From: an uncultured Leptotrichia sp.
Lineage (GTDB): Bacteria; Fusobacteriota; Fusobacteriia; Fusobacteriales; Leptotrichiaceae
Length of the DNA: 22,256 nt
NCBI GenBank assembly: GCA_937925095.1
Contig: CALEXX010000007.1
Location: forward strand, 1-22,256
Direction: 5' to 3'
Shown here in pieces: positions 1 to 5,875 of this stretch. Below the pieces are notes generated by a model that saw nothing but the letters and a program-made list of their open reading frames with translations, did not search any database and was not told the DNA's origin. Each line of letters starts with the position of its first letter. The first letter of the stretch is position 1. The position numbers and the translations under genes were made by a program.

Positions 1-36
1 CCGACGCTGTGGATACGCCGACTTATTTGCTTTTTG
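1..36 (-). repeat. 36-bp direct repeat, copy 1 (truncated terminator hairpin)
   Basis: Identical over 36 bp to 1182-1217. Read on the minus strand the unit contains most of the hairpin described at 1174-1203. Here the final stem base and any T-run fall outside the window. The two copies are the outer limits of a decayed segment holding an integrase remnant and a candidate toxin-antitoxin locus, so they may be attachment-site copies or simply a duplicated terminator. Confidence 0.85.
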
Positions 37-353
37 AAAAGAAGAATAACAGAAGACTTCAAAGTCAGTAATGACAATATATGAAAAAAGTTAGTAAGCC
101 AACAGATTATGAAGTCAATAAAATCAAGGCTTTAAGAGAATGAAAAATTTATATCTTTTTTTCATTAATTATAATCAAAATCGGGCCTATGATTCAGAAG
201 TTAAAAACATGATAAGAGGGTCTCATTTTGGTATTTTGAAACATCAAAAATACCCCACTTAAGAACCACTTTTTTAATGTGAAATTATCTAGCTATACTT
301 TTATACCTAAAATGAAAATGAAATTAATTTCAAGCCTGTTATAAGCTATAAAA
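37..353. other. Gene-poor decayed segment
   Basis: I see no convincing gene here. A 20-codon open frame (81-143, starting MKKVSKPTDYEV) lacks a good ribosome-binding site and resembles decayed coding sequence. An imperfect hairpin lies at 230-254 (GGTATTTTGA against TCAAAAATACC). The 11-mer ATCGGGCCTAT at 180-190 is an inverted copy of 361-371 in the toxin-mRNA terminator, which may be an echo of an older duplicate. Confidence 0.4.
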
Positions 354-381
354 TAAAAAAATAGGCCCGATAAAAGCCTAT
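354..381 (-). terminator. Rho-independent terminator of the small-peptide mRNA
   Basis: On the minus strand ATAGGC (381-376) pairs with GCCTAT (366-361) around a 9-nt loop. Six T residues follow (360-355). It lies 30 nt after the stop codon of the 18-codon peptide gene and defines its 3' end. Confidence 0.75.
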
Positions 382-411
382 TGATACCCCTAAGGGTTGA
401 GGTCTGAATGA

Positions 412-468
412 TTAAAACAAATTATAACTGATTAAAATAAAAATCAGTACAACTATTATTTTAAACAT
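412..468 (-). CDS. Candidate type I toxin, 18-aa hydrophobic peptide
   Basis: This 18-codon gene encodes MFKIIVVLIFILISYNLF, a single hydrophobic segment after one lysine. AGGAGG (481-476) lies 7 nt before the ATG, and a terminator follows at 354-381. Length and pattern resemble Ibs-type type I toxins (18-19 aa, Met, basic residue, Val/Ile/Leu-rich run, then I-S-F/Y near the end), which insert in the inner membrane and depolarise it when overproduced. That resemblance comes from memory of the family, not a search. The leader is complementary to an upstream short RNA (see 524-605). It sits in a decayed mobile region, which is common for such loci. It could instead be a leader peptide or chance frame, but the good ribosome-binding site, terminator and antisense complementarity make a real expressed peptide likely. 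Function is inferred. Confidence 0.6.
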   Translation of the reverse strand: MFKIIVVLIFILISYNLF

Positions 469-475
469 AGCAGTA

Positions 476-521
476 CCTCCTCGTAAATGATATATGGCTT
501 TGTGAAGCCAAGCTTATTATA
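476..521 (-). promoter_or_regulatory. Toxin mRNA leader: internal -10 box, hairpin and RBS
   Basis: A TATAAT box (521-516) directly follows the upstream terminator, without a clear -35, so a second start near 509 is possible. The leader holds a small hairpin (GGCTT/AAGCC, about 508-496). Next comes TATATCATTTAC (494-483), one base before AGGAGG (481-476). This 12-mer and the next three bases can pair with 579-565. Confidence 0.5.
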
Positions 522-523
522 AC

Positions 524-605
524 AAAAAAGACTGGAAAAATCCAGCCAGTTTTGTCACAAATTTTATATCATTTACAAGTTCCCTTTTGGGGTCTACCTT
601 AAGGT
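524..605 (-). ncRNA. Candidate antitoxin / leader small RNA (~80 nt)
   Basis: From the predicted start near 605 (promoter at 612-640) to a hairpin terminator (CTGGA 545-541, TCCAG 536-532, then six T at 529-524), this would be an ~80-nt RNA. It carries CTTGTAAATGATATA (579-565), which can form a 15-bp duplex with one G-U pair against 494-480. That duplex abuts and partly covers the toxin AGGAGG. A second patch (ACCCC, AAGGG; 593-582) can pair with the toxin mRNA trailer (397-386). The RNA lies in tandem on the same strand as the toxin, unlike classic fully antisense antitoxins. If the terminator is leaky, the same pairing would occur in cis within one long leader. Existence of the RNA is inferred. 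Confidence 0.5.
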
Positions 606-611
606 AATTCT

Positions 612-640
612 ATTATATCAGAATATTTTATTTTATGCAA
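612..640 (-). promoter_or_regulatory. Sigma-70 type promoter (TTGCAT-17-TATAAT)
   Basis: TTGCAT (640-635) and TATAAT (617-612) are separated by exactly 17 bp on the minus strand. The predicted start is near 605. No gene lies within 140 bp downstream except the 18-codon peptide, so this promoter serves a small RNA and/or that peptide. Confidence 0.7.
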
Positions 641-661
641 ATCTATTTTTAAATAAATTAG

Positions 662-928
662 CTAATACATCGATACAAAAATGAGCCGATACATAAAGAA
701 ACCATAAGGCGAAATTTTAACAAGATAATGATATCTTTAGGAATGAAGCATATCCCACATGACACCCGAAGAACATTGGCAAGTATACTGGATAAAAACA
801 AGATAAGCGAAACAGTAATAATGGATATAATGGGGCATACAGATTTCAAGACAACAAAAGAAGCTTATATAATCAATGGCGAAAAAGTAATAACTGAAGC
901 AATGGACGGAATAAAAATAATCAATTAA
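662..928 (+). pseudogene. Tyrosine recombinase/integrase, C-terminal remnant
   Basis: The frame opens after a stop at 659-661 and runs to TAA at 926-928 (88 codons; first ATG at 728). It encodes the last part of a phage-type integrase catalytic domain: HDTRRT carries the H-x-x-R box, MGHTDFKTTKEAY carries the G-H box and the catalytic tyrosine with its normal spacing. The N-terminal arm-binding and core-binding domains and the first catalytic arginine are missing, so recombinase activity is not expected. Its own terminator is intact (927-962), so decay came from 5' deletion. It lies between two identical 36-bp repeats and beside a candidate toxin-antitoxin locus, consistent with the residue of an integrated element. 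Confidence 0.85.
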
Positions 929-962
929 AGACTACTAGGAATAAAAAAAGTAGTCTTTTTTT
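927..962 (+). terminator. Terminator of the integrase remnant
   Basis: AAAGACTACT (927-936) and AGTAGTCTTT (949-958) form a perfect 10-bp stem, continued by T residues to 962. It overlaps the integrase stop codon. Confidence 0.85.
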
Positions 963-1173
963 GTTATTTAAAAAATATATACTTTTTTCAGAACATCAGT
1001 TATTTCAATCATATTCAAGACCTTATGAAATATATCTTATTTAACGTTCTAACTGGTAAGCCAACGGTATATCATTTTAATTAAAAAAAGTGTTATTTTT
1101 ATGGATTTTCATTAAAAAATTGGTATATCATATACACTGTAAAAATACATTTAAGCCCTTTATTTATGGGAAA
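963..1173. other. Non-coding stretch
   Basis: AT-rich with no supportable gene on either strand. GGTATATCAT occurs twice (1067-1076 and near 1122-1131). GGGAAAC at 1168-1174 has an inverted partner GTTTCCC at 1291-1297. I assign no function. Confidence 0.4.
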
Positions 1174-1217
1174 CAAAAAAGCCGACGCTGTGGATACGCC
1201 GACTTATTTGCTTTTTG
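1174..1217 (-). terminator. Terminator hairpin within 36-bp repeat copy 2
   Basis: As minus-strand RNA, GUCGGCGU (1203-1196) pairs with GCGUCGGC (1188-1181) through 8 pairs, some G-U, around a 7-nt loop. Six U residues follow (1180-1175). It works as a terminator only in the minus direction and would end the flavodoxin transcript 137 nt beyond its last gene. Positions 1182-1217 match 1-36 exactly. Confidence 0.75.
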
Positions 1218-1340
1218 GAGAGAAAATCAACTCGTGAAAATTGATTTATTTTAGTTATATATAATATAAGCTAAAATCACATTTTAATATGTTTCCCGTC
1301 TTTAAATAGACTTATTTATAATAAATATCTTACATTCTAT

Positions 1341-1742
1341 TTAATAAATATTCATTTCATCTTTTTCGTACTTTTCAATAGCTAAATATGCATTTTTGAA
1401 TTTCAAGTATCTCTTAGTTTGTTTCAACGGATCATATCCCAAAAGAATTCCAAGTATAAAATCTTCTTCCGGTGTATATTTGTTAAGAGCTTTGTTTTTA
1501 AACTTTTTAATTGTTTCCACACATTCTCTTTCACCGAAAAACAAATTAATTTTACCACAACTCAATTCCTGAATATGAAATGGCACATCATTCTTTTTAA
1601 GCTTTCTTATCATATCATCTACAACCTCAATGGGTGCAGTATGTAATACTAAATGTCTCAACCCTTTGTCAAGTTCATACAGGTGATGTGCAAAAAGTTC
1701 ATAATTATATTTTATAAAACTTTTTTTAACTCCGTCGTCCAT
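1341..1742 (-). CDS. DUF2023-like protein, flavodoxin partner
   Basis: A 133-aa cytoplasmic protein with no signal or membrane segment. The block FAHHLYELDKGLRHLVLHT near the N-terminus and the C-terminal EDFILGILLGYDPLKQTKRYLK recall DUF2023, small proteins of unknown function found next to flavodoxin genes. The family call is from memory and tentative. The ATG at 1742 has an AGGA 8-9 nt upstream inside the flavodoxin gene, and the two frames overlap by 31 bp, so translation is probably coupled. The position suggests a role with flavodoxin, such as stability or electron-partner selection, but no biochemical role can be read from the sequence. Residues around CGKINLF are not an obvious cofactor motif. 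Confidence 0.8.
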   Translation of the reverse strand: MDDGVKKSFIKYNYELFAHHLYELDKGLRHLVLHTAPIEVVDDMIRKLKKNDVPFHIQELSCGKINLFFGERECVETIKKFKNKALNKYTPEEDFILGILLGYDPLKQTKRYLKFKNAYLAIEKYEKDEMNIY

Positions 1743-2206
1743 GCTTCTATCCTTTCATCAGTCAAATCTGATTGATTAACTTCATCAATAGCTAATCCTA
1801 AGAATTCTGAATCTACCACTGCTTTAGATTCACTGAAATCATAACCGTCTGTGCTTGTATGTCCTACAACTGTTGCTCCTGTTTTTTCAATTTCATCATT
1901 AAGTAATGCAATACCATCTACAAATGTATCACCGAAACTTGATTGGTCACCAGTTCCAAAGTATGCAACTTTTTTACCGTTTAAATCAAGGCTACCTAAA
2001 GCATCTACTGAATCTATCCAGTCTGCTTGCAGTTCTCCAAATCCCCAAGTTGAAGTTCCTAGAATTAAAACATCGTAATCTCCAAGTTTGTCTTCGTTAC
2101 CTGCGATGTTATACACATCAGCATCTCCTAGCTGTTCTGCAATTTTATTCGCAACGTCTTCACATACTCCCGTTGTCGATCCGTAAAAAATTCCAATTTT
2201 TGCCAT
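1712..2206 (-). CDS. fldA: Long-chain flavodoxin
   Basis: A small FMN electron carrier of the cytoplasm, able to replace ferredoxin in reductase and radical-enzyme activation pathways. The 164-aa form shows the phosphate loop GSTTG (9-13), the aromatic loop STWGFGELQ (52-60) with the flavin-stacking tryptophan, TGDQ (85-88), and the extra loop around 115-140 that marks the long-chain class. The ATG at 2206 is chosen because GGAGG (2219-2215) lies 8 nt before it and the protein then begins MAKIGIFYGS as in the family. A TTG at 2221 would put the ribosome site inside the gene. A consensus promoter lies just upstream, and the DUF2023-like gene overlaps its 3' end. Confidence 0.95.
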   Translation of the reverse strand: MAKIGIFYGSTTGVCEDVANKIAEQLGDADVYNIAGNEDKLGDYDVLILGTSTWGFGELQADWIDSVDALGSLDLNGKKVAYFGTGDQSSFGDTFVDGIALLNDEIEKTGATVVGHTSTDGYDFSESKAVVDSEFLGLAIDEVNQSDLTDERIEAWTTELKKVL

Positions 2207-2246
2207 GTTCCATTCCTCCAATATATAGTTTCAAGTTTACTAATAG

Positions 2247-2275
2247 AATATACCACATTTTATTTTGATTGTCAA
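2247..2275 (-). promoter_or_regulatory. Strong promoter of the flavodoxin operon
   Basis: TTGACA (2275-2270), 17-bp spacer, TATATT (2252-2247) on the minus strand, with the start predicted near 2240. This places a short leader of about 35 nt before the fldA start. Confidence 0.75.
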
Positions 2276-2391
2276 ATATTTGATGGTAAAATTTTTTTAT
2301 TATTCAATTTTTTATTTTTGTAATTTTTTATTTTTTCCACTAATAAAATATCTTCAGAATTTTTAAAGTTCAAAATTTGTTTTTATTAATT

Positions 2392-3000
2392 CTATTTTTT
2401 TGAAAGAAAAATTCTATATCCCCCGTCAATTGTAACTGTATCACAGTTTCCAAAAATTTCAACTAATTTTTTTTGAGTACTTTTAGCACCGTGTTTTGTC
2501 TGTATCACACAGTAGAACTCTCCGTCTTTATTTAAATGTTCATAGGCTTCCGTATAAATTTTAAAGATAGTATCTTTTCCTGCCCTTATTGGAGGATTTG
2601 ACAAAATCACATCAAATTTCCCTTCAATTTTCTCAAATGCATTTGATTTTATTATCTCATAGCCATTTATATTATATTTCTTTAAATTTTCCTCACTTAA
2701 TTCAAGTGCCCTTTCGTTAACATCGGATAAAGTCACTGAAGCTTCAGAATAAAAGGATTTAAGAATGACAGAAACAACACCATAACCACAGCCTATATCT
2801 AAAATTCTTATTCCTTCAGATTTCATGTTCTTGTTTTTCTTTAAAAACTCGTTTAGCAACAAATCTGTTCCAAAATCAACCTTTGATTTTGAAAATACTC
2901 CATTATCTGTTATAAATTCAAATTTTTTATTCTGTATTGTATATTTTATTATTCTTTTTTCAGATTTTATTTCAGGTTTTTCTGAAAAATAATGATTCAT
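2392..3000 (-). CDS. RsmC-like class I SAM methyltransferase
   Basis: A 202-aa member of the small-domain methyltransferase group (RsmC/YbxB type). Relatives methylate N2 of a guanine in 16S rRNA. The N-terminus (YFSEKPEI) and FITDNGVFSKSKVDFGTDLLL match the pattern seen before the catalytic fold. Motif I is LDIGCGYG (67-74), the acidic SAM residue lies in SDVNERAL (92-99), and the N-P-P motif that positions the target amino group is SNPPIRAGK (134-142). Length equals single-domain YbxB-type proteins rather than the two-domain E. coli RsmC. It has its own promoter (3034-3062) and appears monocistronic. The exact rRNA position cannot be told from this sequence. Confidence 0.9.
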   Translation of the reverse strand: MNHYFSEKPEIKSEKRIIKYTIQNKKFEFITDNGVFSKSKVDFGTDLLLNEFLKKNKNMKSEGIRILDIGCGYGVVSVILKSFYSEASVTLSDVNERALELSEENLKKYNINGYEIIKSNAFEKIEGKFDVILSNPPIRAGKDTIFKIYTEAYEHLNKDGEFYCVIQTKHGAKSTQKKLVEIFGNCDTVTIDGGYRIFLSKK

Positions 3001-3033
3001 TTTTTATCCACCTTCTTTTCAAAATATTAATCT

Positions 3034-3062
3034 ATTATACATTTTATGCGGTTATTTGTAAA
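3034..3062 (-). promoter_or_regulatory. Promoter of the RsmC-like gene
   Basis: Minus-strand TTTACA (3062-3057), 17-bp spacer, TATAAT (3039-3034). It is divergent from the copper-chaperone promoter in the same 149-bp gap. AAGGTGG before the ATG serves as ribosome site. Confidence 0.75.
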
Positions 3063-3088
3063 TAGAACTGCACTCTAATATTTTCCTC

Positions 3089-3117
3089 TTGACAATGTCA
3101 CTAGTTAGTGATATATT
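3089..3117 (+). promoter_or_regulatory. Metal-chaperone promoter with embedded operator palindrome
   Basis: TTGACA (3089-3094), 17-bp spacer, TATATT (3112-3117). The spacer holds TCACTAGTTAGTGA (3098-3111), a perfect inverted repeat of 6-bp arms around GT. A dimeric repressor bound there would block RNA polymerase. It does not fit the TACA-N2-TGTA cop box, so the regulator is not identified. Confidence 0.7.
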
Positions 3118-3149
3118 TGTATATATAAATTATTATAGGAGATGATAGT

Positions 3150-3365
3150 ATGAAAAAAATTGTTGGAATTGAGGGAATGAGCTGCTCACACTGTGCAAAG
3201 AAAGTGGAGGATGCCTTATATGGACTTCCTGAAACTGAAGATGTAAAGGTAAATCTTGACAATAAGAATGCAGAGATTGAATTTTCTTCAGAAGTAGATG
3301 ATAAGATTATTTCAGATGTAATAAAATCTACAGGATTTACTGCTACAACTATAGAAAATGCATAA
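3150..3365 (+). CDS. copZ: Heavy-metal (copper) chaperone, HMA domain
   Basis: A 71-aa single-domain protein of the CopZ/Atx1 type that binds Cu(I) in the cytosol and passes it to a P-type ATPase or regulator. The metal loop is GMSCSHC (9-15), with both cysteines followed by the helix AKKVEDAL; the ferredoxin-like fold pattern (beta-alpha-beta-beta-alpha-beta) fills the rest, ending GFTATTIENA. AGGAG lies 8 nt before the ATG. No copper ATPase or repressor gene is adjacent, which is unusual, since copZ is often beside copA. It is the only confident intact plus-strand gene in the window. Metal specificity (copper versus mercury or zinc) is assumed from the CSHC loop. Confidence 0.9.
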   Translation: MKKIVGIEGMSCSHCAKKVEDALYGLPETEDVKVNLDNKNAEIEFSSEVDDKIISDVIKSTGFTATTIENA

Positions 3366-3443
3366 AATATACTTACAGTTGGGAAACCGACAAAAGAAAT
3401 GGAAAATAAAGGTGCTATCCTAATATTTGAATACAAGAAATAA
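3366..3443 (+). pseudogene. Possible coding remnant in frame after copZ
   Basis: After the copZ stop the same frame stays open for 25 codons to TAA at 3441-3443, encoding a stretch with VGKPTKEMENKGAILIFEYKK. The composition is protein-like, with Lys/Glu balance and a hydrophobic strand, rather than random. It has no start codon with a ribosome site. It may be the tail of a lost gene. I cannot name the family. Confidence 0.25.
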
Positions 3444-3489
3444 CTAACATAGATAATTAATTAAATTCCTAAAATATTTTGAATTAAAT

Positions 3490-3521
3490 AAGAGCTACTG
3501 TGTACCGGCAGTAGCTCTTTT
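3490..3521 (+). terminator. Bidirectional terminator between converging genes
   Basis: AAGAGCTACTG (3490-3500) and CAGTAGCTCTT (3509-3519) form an 11-bp perfect stem with an 8-nt loop, followed by TTTT on plus. On minus the trailing sequence is TTATTT, weaker but adequate. It lies about 125 bp from copZ and 120 bp from the PepSY gene, which converge here. Confidence 0.85.
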
Positions 3522-3640
3522 AAATTCTGTATTTTCACCCTACTGTATTATATCTCCTAAAATAAAAAGGACAAGCCTTGAAACAGTAAATTAGTTAATA
3601 TTTTACCTTTCACTGAAAGACTTATCCCGAAATCTGTATT

Positions 3641-4354
3641 CTATTTCATTATCTTTCCTGTTACTCCATCCAGCTTGATAACATACTCATTTCCATTATA
3701 ATTTACCTTTCCTGAATAAATAAACCTGTCATTTTCATATTTTATTACAAGCCTTGTTATATCAGAATCTACTGCACCGTAAATATTATGAAGTATTATT
3801 TCTCTTGCTTCTTCCTCTGAAATTAAATTAACTTTGGTATAATTTCTGTTATTTACTTTTTTACTATTCATAACAGGATTAGATATAGCCGCTTCCCTGT
3901 TAGAGAATCCTAAATTTGCTCCAAAATTATCCTTTGGATTTTCTTTTTTCTGAATTTTTGCCTGTTTTCCAGTTTCTGCTATAGGAGCTGGAGCAACAGG
4001 TATTTCTGATCTGGAAGCAGCTGTATTTTCTGATAGTACATAATCCCTGTCCTTTTGGCTATAATTCAATATTTGCCCAGTATTTGCATCTATTCCATAT
4101 CTATATCTCTTATTTAGTGTAGTAAATTCAACTTCATACACAAGTTTTCTATTTTCTTTTCCCAGTATAAGTTTTGTAATTTTTGCCGAAGTTTTCGATA
4201 CTTTGGAATGGTTAAGCGCAAGATTTTTTGCTTCTTCGCTTGTAATTTTTGCATTGTAGTTATTCACTCTGACAGAAATTTTACTACTTTTTTCAGCATG
4301 TGCTCCAAATGTTAAAAATAGTATTCCTAATATTATTAAAGCTTTATTTTTCAT
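3641..4354 (-). CDS. Exported protein with two PepSY domains (module A)
   Basis: A 237-aa protein with a signal peptide (about 1-20, ending AHA before EK), so it acts outside the inner membrane. Two PepSY domains are visible: about 36-102 (ITSEEAKNLAL ... YRYGIDANTGQIL) and 178-237 (ISEEEAREIIL ... YVIKLDGVTGKIMK). They are joined by a low-complexity linker (about 103-175) rich in Pro, Ala, Lys and Asn. PepSY domains occur as inhibitors or chaperones of secreted peptidases and as small sensors; the ligand here is unknown. It starts 33 bp downstream of the module A histidine kinase, so the three genes form one unit. It may be a periplasmic modulator of that kinase or an output of the system. 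Confidence 0.85.
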   Translation of the reverse strand: MKNKALIILGILFLTFGAHAEKSSKISVRVNNYNAKITSEEAKNLALNHSKVSKTSAKITKLILGKENRKLVYEVEFTTLNKRYRYGIDANTGQILNYSQKDRDYVLSENTAASRSEIPVAPAPIAETGKQAKIQKKENPKDNFGANLGFSNREAAISNPVMNSKKVNNRNYTKVNLISEEEAREIILHNIYGAVDSDITRLVIKYENDRFIYSGKVNYNGNEYVIKLDGVTGKIMK

Positions 4355-4387
4355 TTATTTTTCTCCTGTTTATACAATTTCCTTTTT

Positions 4388-5875
4388 TTAGTTATTAGAA
4401 TTTTCACTCTTTAATGGAAGTTCAAATGTGAAAGCAGTTCCTTTTCCCAGTTTGCTTTCTACACTTATCGTACCTTTATGTGCATCTATTATCCATTTTA
4501 CAAGTGAAAGTCCAAGACCTGAATTATCCCCCGAACGTGATGATTCAACCTGATAAAAACGGTTCCATATTTTTCCCATATGTTCCTTTGCTATTCCAAT
4601 ACCATCATCTTCAACCTTACATATGATTTTGTCCTTATTCTGAAAAGCTTTTATCAATATCTTACCATTTTCTTTTCCATAAGTTATTGCATTATCCACA
4701 AGGTTTATCAGAACTCGTGTTATCATGGATTTATCAACATCAGCATATAAATTTTCCTTAACATCGCTTTCTATTGTTATATTCTTTTCTTCAGCCTTTT
4801 CCATTTTCATTTCTACAACAATTTCAACAACTTCACTTAAATCAGTATTTTCAATATTCAGTTTCTGGCTTCCTTTATCCATTCTTGAAAGCATCAGCAG
4901 TTTTGAAATAAGATTTGTCATTTTTTTTGACTCATCCAGTATATTTTCAAATATTTCCCTTGTTTCATCATTTATTTCAACGTATTTAAGACCATACTGA
5001 CTTTGCGAGCTTATGACAGATATCGGCGTCCTCAATTCATGTGATACATCTGAAGTAAACTGGGTTTCCCTATCAAAGGAACTCTGCAGCCTGTCAAACA
5101 TTTTGTCAAAAGTATTTGCCAGAACAGAAATTTCATCCTTCCCTTTTCCTATATCAATTCTTTTTGTCAGATCATTTCCTTCGTTAATTTTTTCAGCAGT
5201 TTCCCTTATTTTTTCTATTGGCTCGAATGCCTTCTTTGTTATAAGATATCCTCCCAAAGCAGAAACTACAAGTAAAAATGGAAATACTACAAAAAATATG
5301 TTCATAATAGATTCCAAATTTTTTTCAATCCCTGATGCCGGAGTTATCCCTCTTACATAAATAACTCCGTAGTCTTCTATTACTTTTTTTATTTCATAGA
5401 CATACCATTTTGAACTTTCGTATTGAACGGTTCTTACTACTGACTTCCCATTTGAAAAGGCATCTGCAAACTCAAAATCCAGATGGGAATCACCATAAAT
5501 AAATTCCTTGTCTGAGTCATATATGGAAATAAAAATTTCATTGACTGTAGCTTCCAGATTATTATCAAGTATAATCTGACCATCTATAAACTCCATATTT
5601 TCAATAGTTCTTTCAACTGTCTTTTTCAATCTGTTATTAACAGAATTTCTAACTACATAGTCATTTATATAGAACATTGTTCCAAAAAATAAAACCGCAA
5701 TCCCAATTATAAGTCCCGTATACCAGAAAGTTATTCTAAGCTTTATTGAAAGTGTTTCTGGAGACATTTCCGCTTTCCTGATTTCTCCTGATTTTTTATT
5801 TCTTTCCAGTATTTCAATCTTTTCAGTTTCATTTTTTAAGTTATCTTCATCCTGATTTTTATATATTTTATTCAT
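4388..5875 (-). CDS. Sensor histidine kinase (module A)
   Basis: A 495-aa membrane kinase. Order: hydrophilic N-terminus (1-47), TM1 (about 49-70), an extracytoplasmic sensor of about 120 residues, TM2 (about 191-212), HAMP (213-266), HisKA with SDVSHELRTP and phospho-acceptor His279, then HATPase_c with N box NLVDNAITYG (391-400), DDGIGI (423-428) and GLGLSLV (453-459). All catalytic elements are intact. The first codons overlap the regulator gene by 8 bp, a sign of translational coupling. The 36-residue N-terminal tail is odd; an internal Met37 with AGGAAAG upstream would give MSPETLSIKLR and a tail like the module B kinase. The signal sensed is unknown; association with a PepSY protein suggests an envelope cue. 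Confidence 0.93.
   Translation of the reverse strand: MNKIYKNQDEDNLKNETEKIEILERNKKSGEIRKAEMSPETLSIKLRITFWYTGLIIGIAVLFFGTMFYINDYVVRNSVNNRLKKTVERTIENMEFIDGQIILDNNLEATVNEIFISIYDSDKEFIYGDSHLDFEFADAFSNGKSVVRTVQYESSKWYVYEIKKVIEDYGVIYVRGITPASGIEKNLESIMNIFFVVFPFLLVVSALGGYLITKKAFEPIEKIRETAEKINEGNDLTKRIDIGKGKDEISVLANTFDKMFDRLQSSFDRETQFTSDVSHELRTPISVISSQSQYGLKYVEINDETREIFENILDESKKMTNLISKLLMLSRMDKGSQKLNIENTDLSEVVEIVVEMKMEKAEEKNITIESDVKENLYADVDKSMITRVLINLVDNAITYGKENGKILIKAFQNKDKIICKVEDDGIGIAKEHMGKIWNRFYQVESSRSGDNSGLGLSLVKWIIDAHKGTISVESKLGKGTAFTFELPLKSENSNN

Noticed and set aside
81..143. A 20-codon open frame (MKKVSKPTDYEV...)
   Set aside because: No ribosome-binding site, promoter or recognisable family; more likely decayed coding sequence.
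658..849. A 63-codon minus-strand frame
   Set aside because: Antisense shadow of the integrase remnant, whose plus-strand frame shows real catalytic motifs and a terminator.
3098..3111. Calling the copZ palindrome a CopY or AdcR box
   Set aside because: It lacks the TACA-N2-TGTA core of CopY sites and the TTAAC-N2-GTTAA arms of AdcR sites, so the regulator is left unnamed.
3101..3436. A 111-codon minus-strand frame opposite copZ
   Set aside because: Entirely antisense to copZ and its promoter, without a ribosome site; shadow frame.
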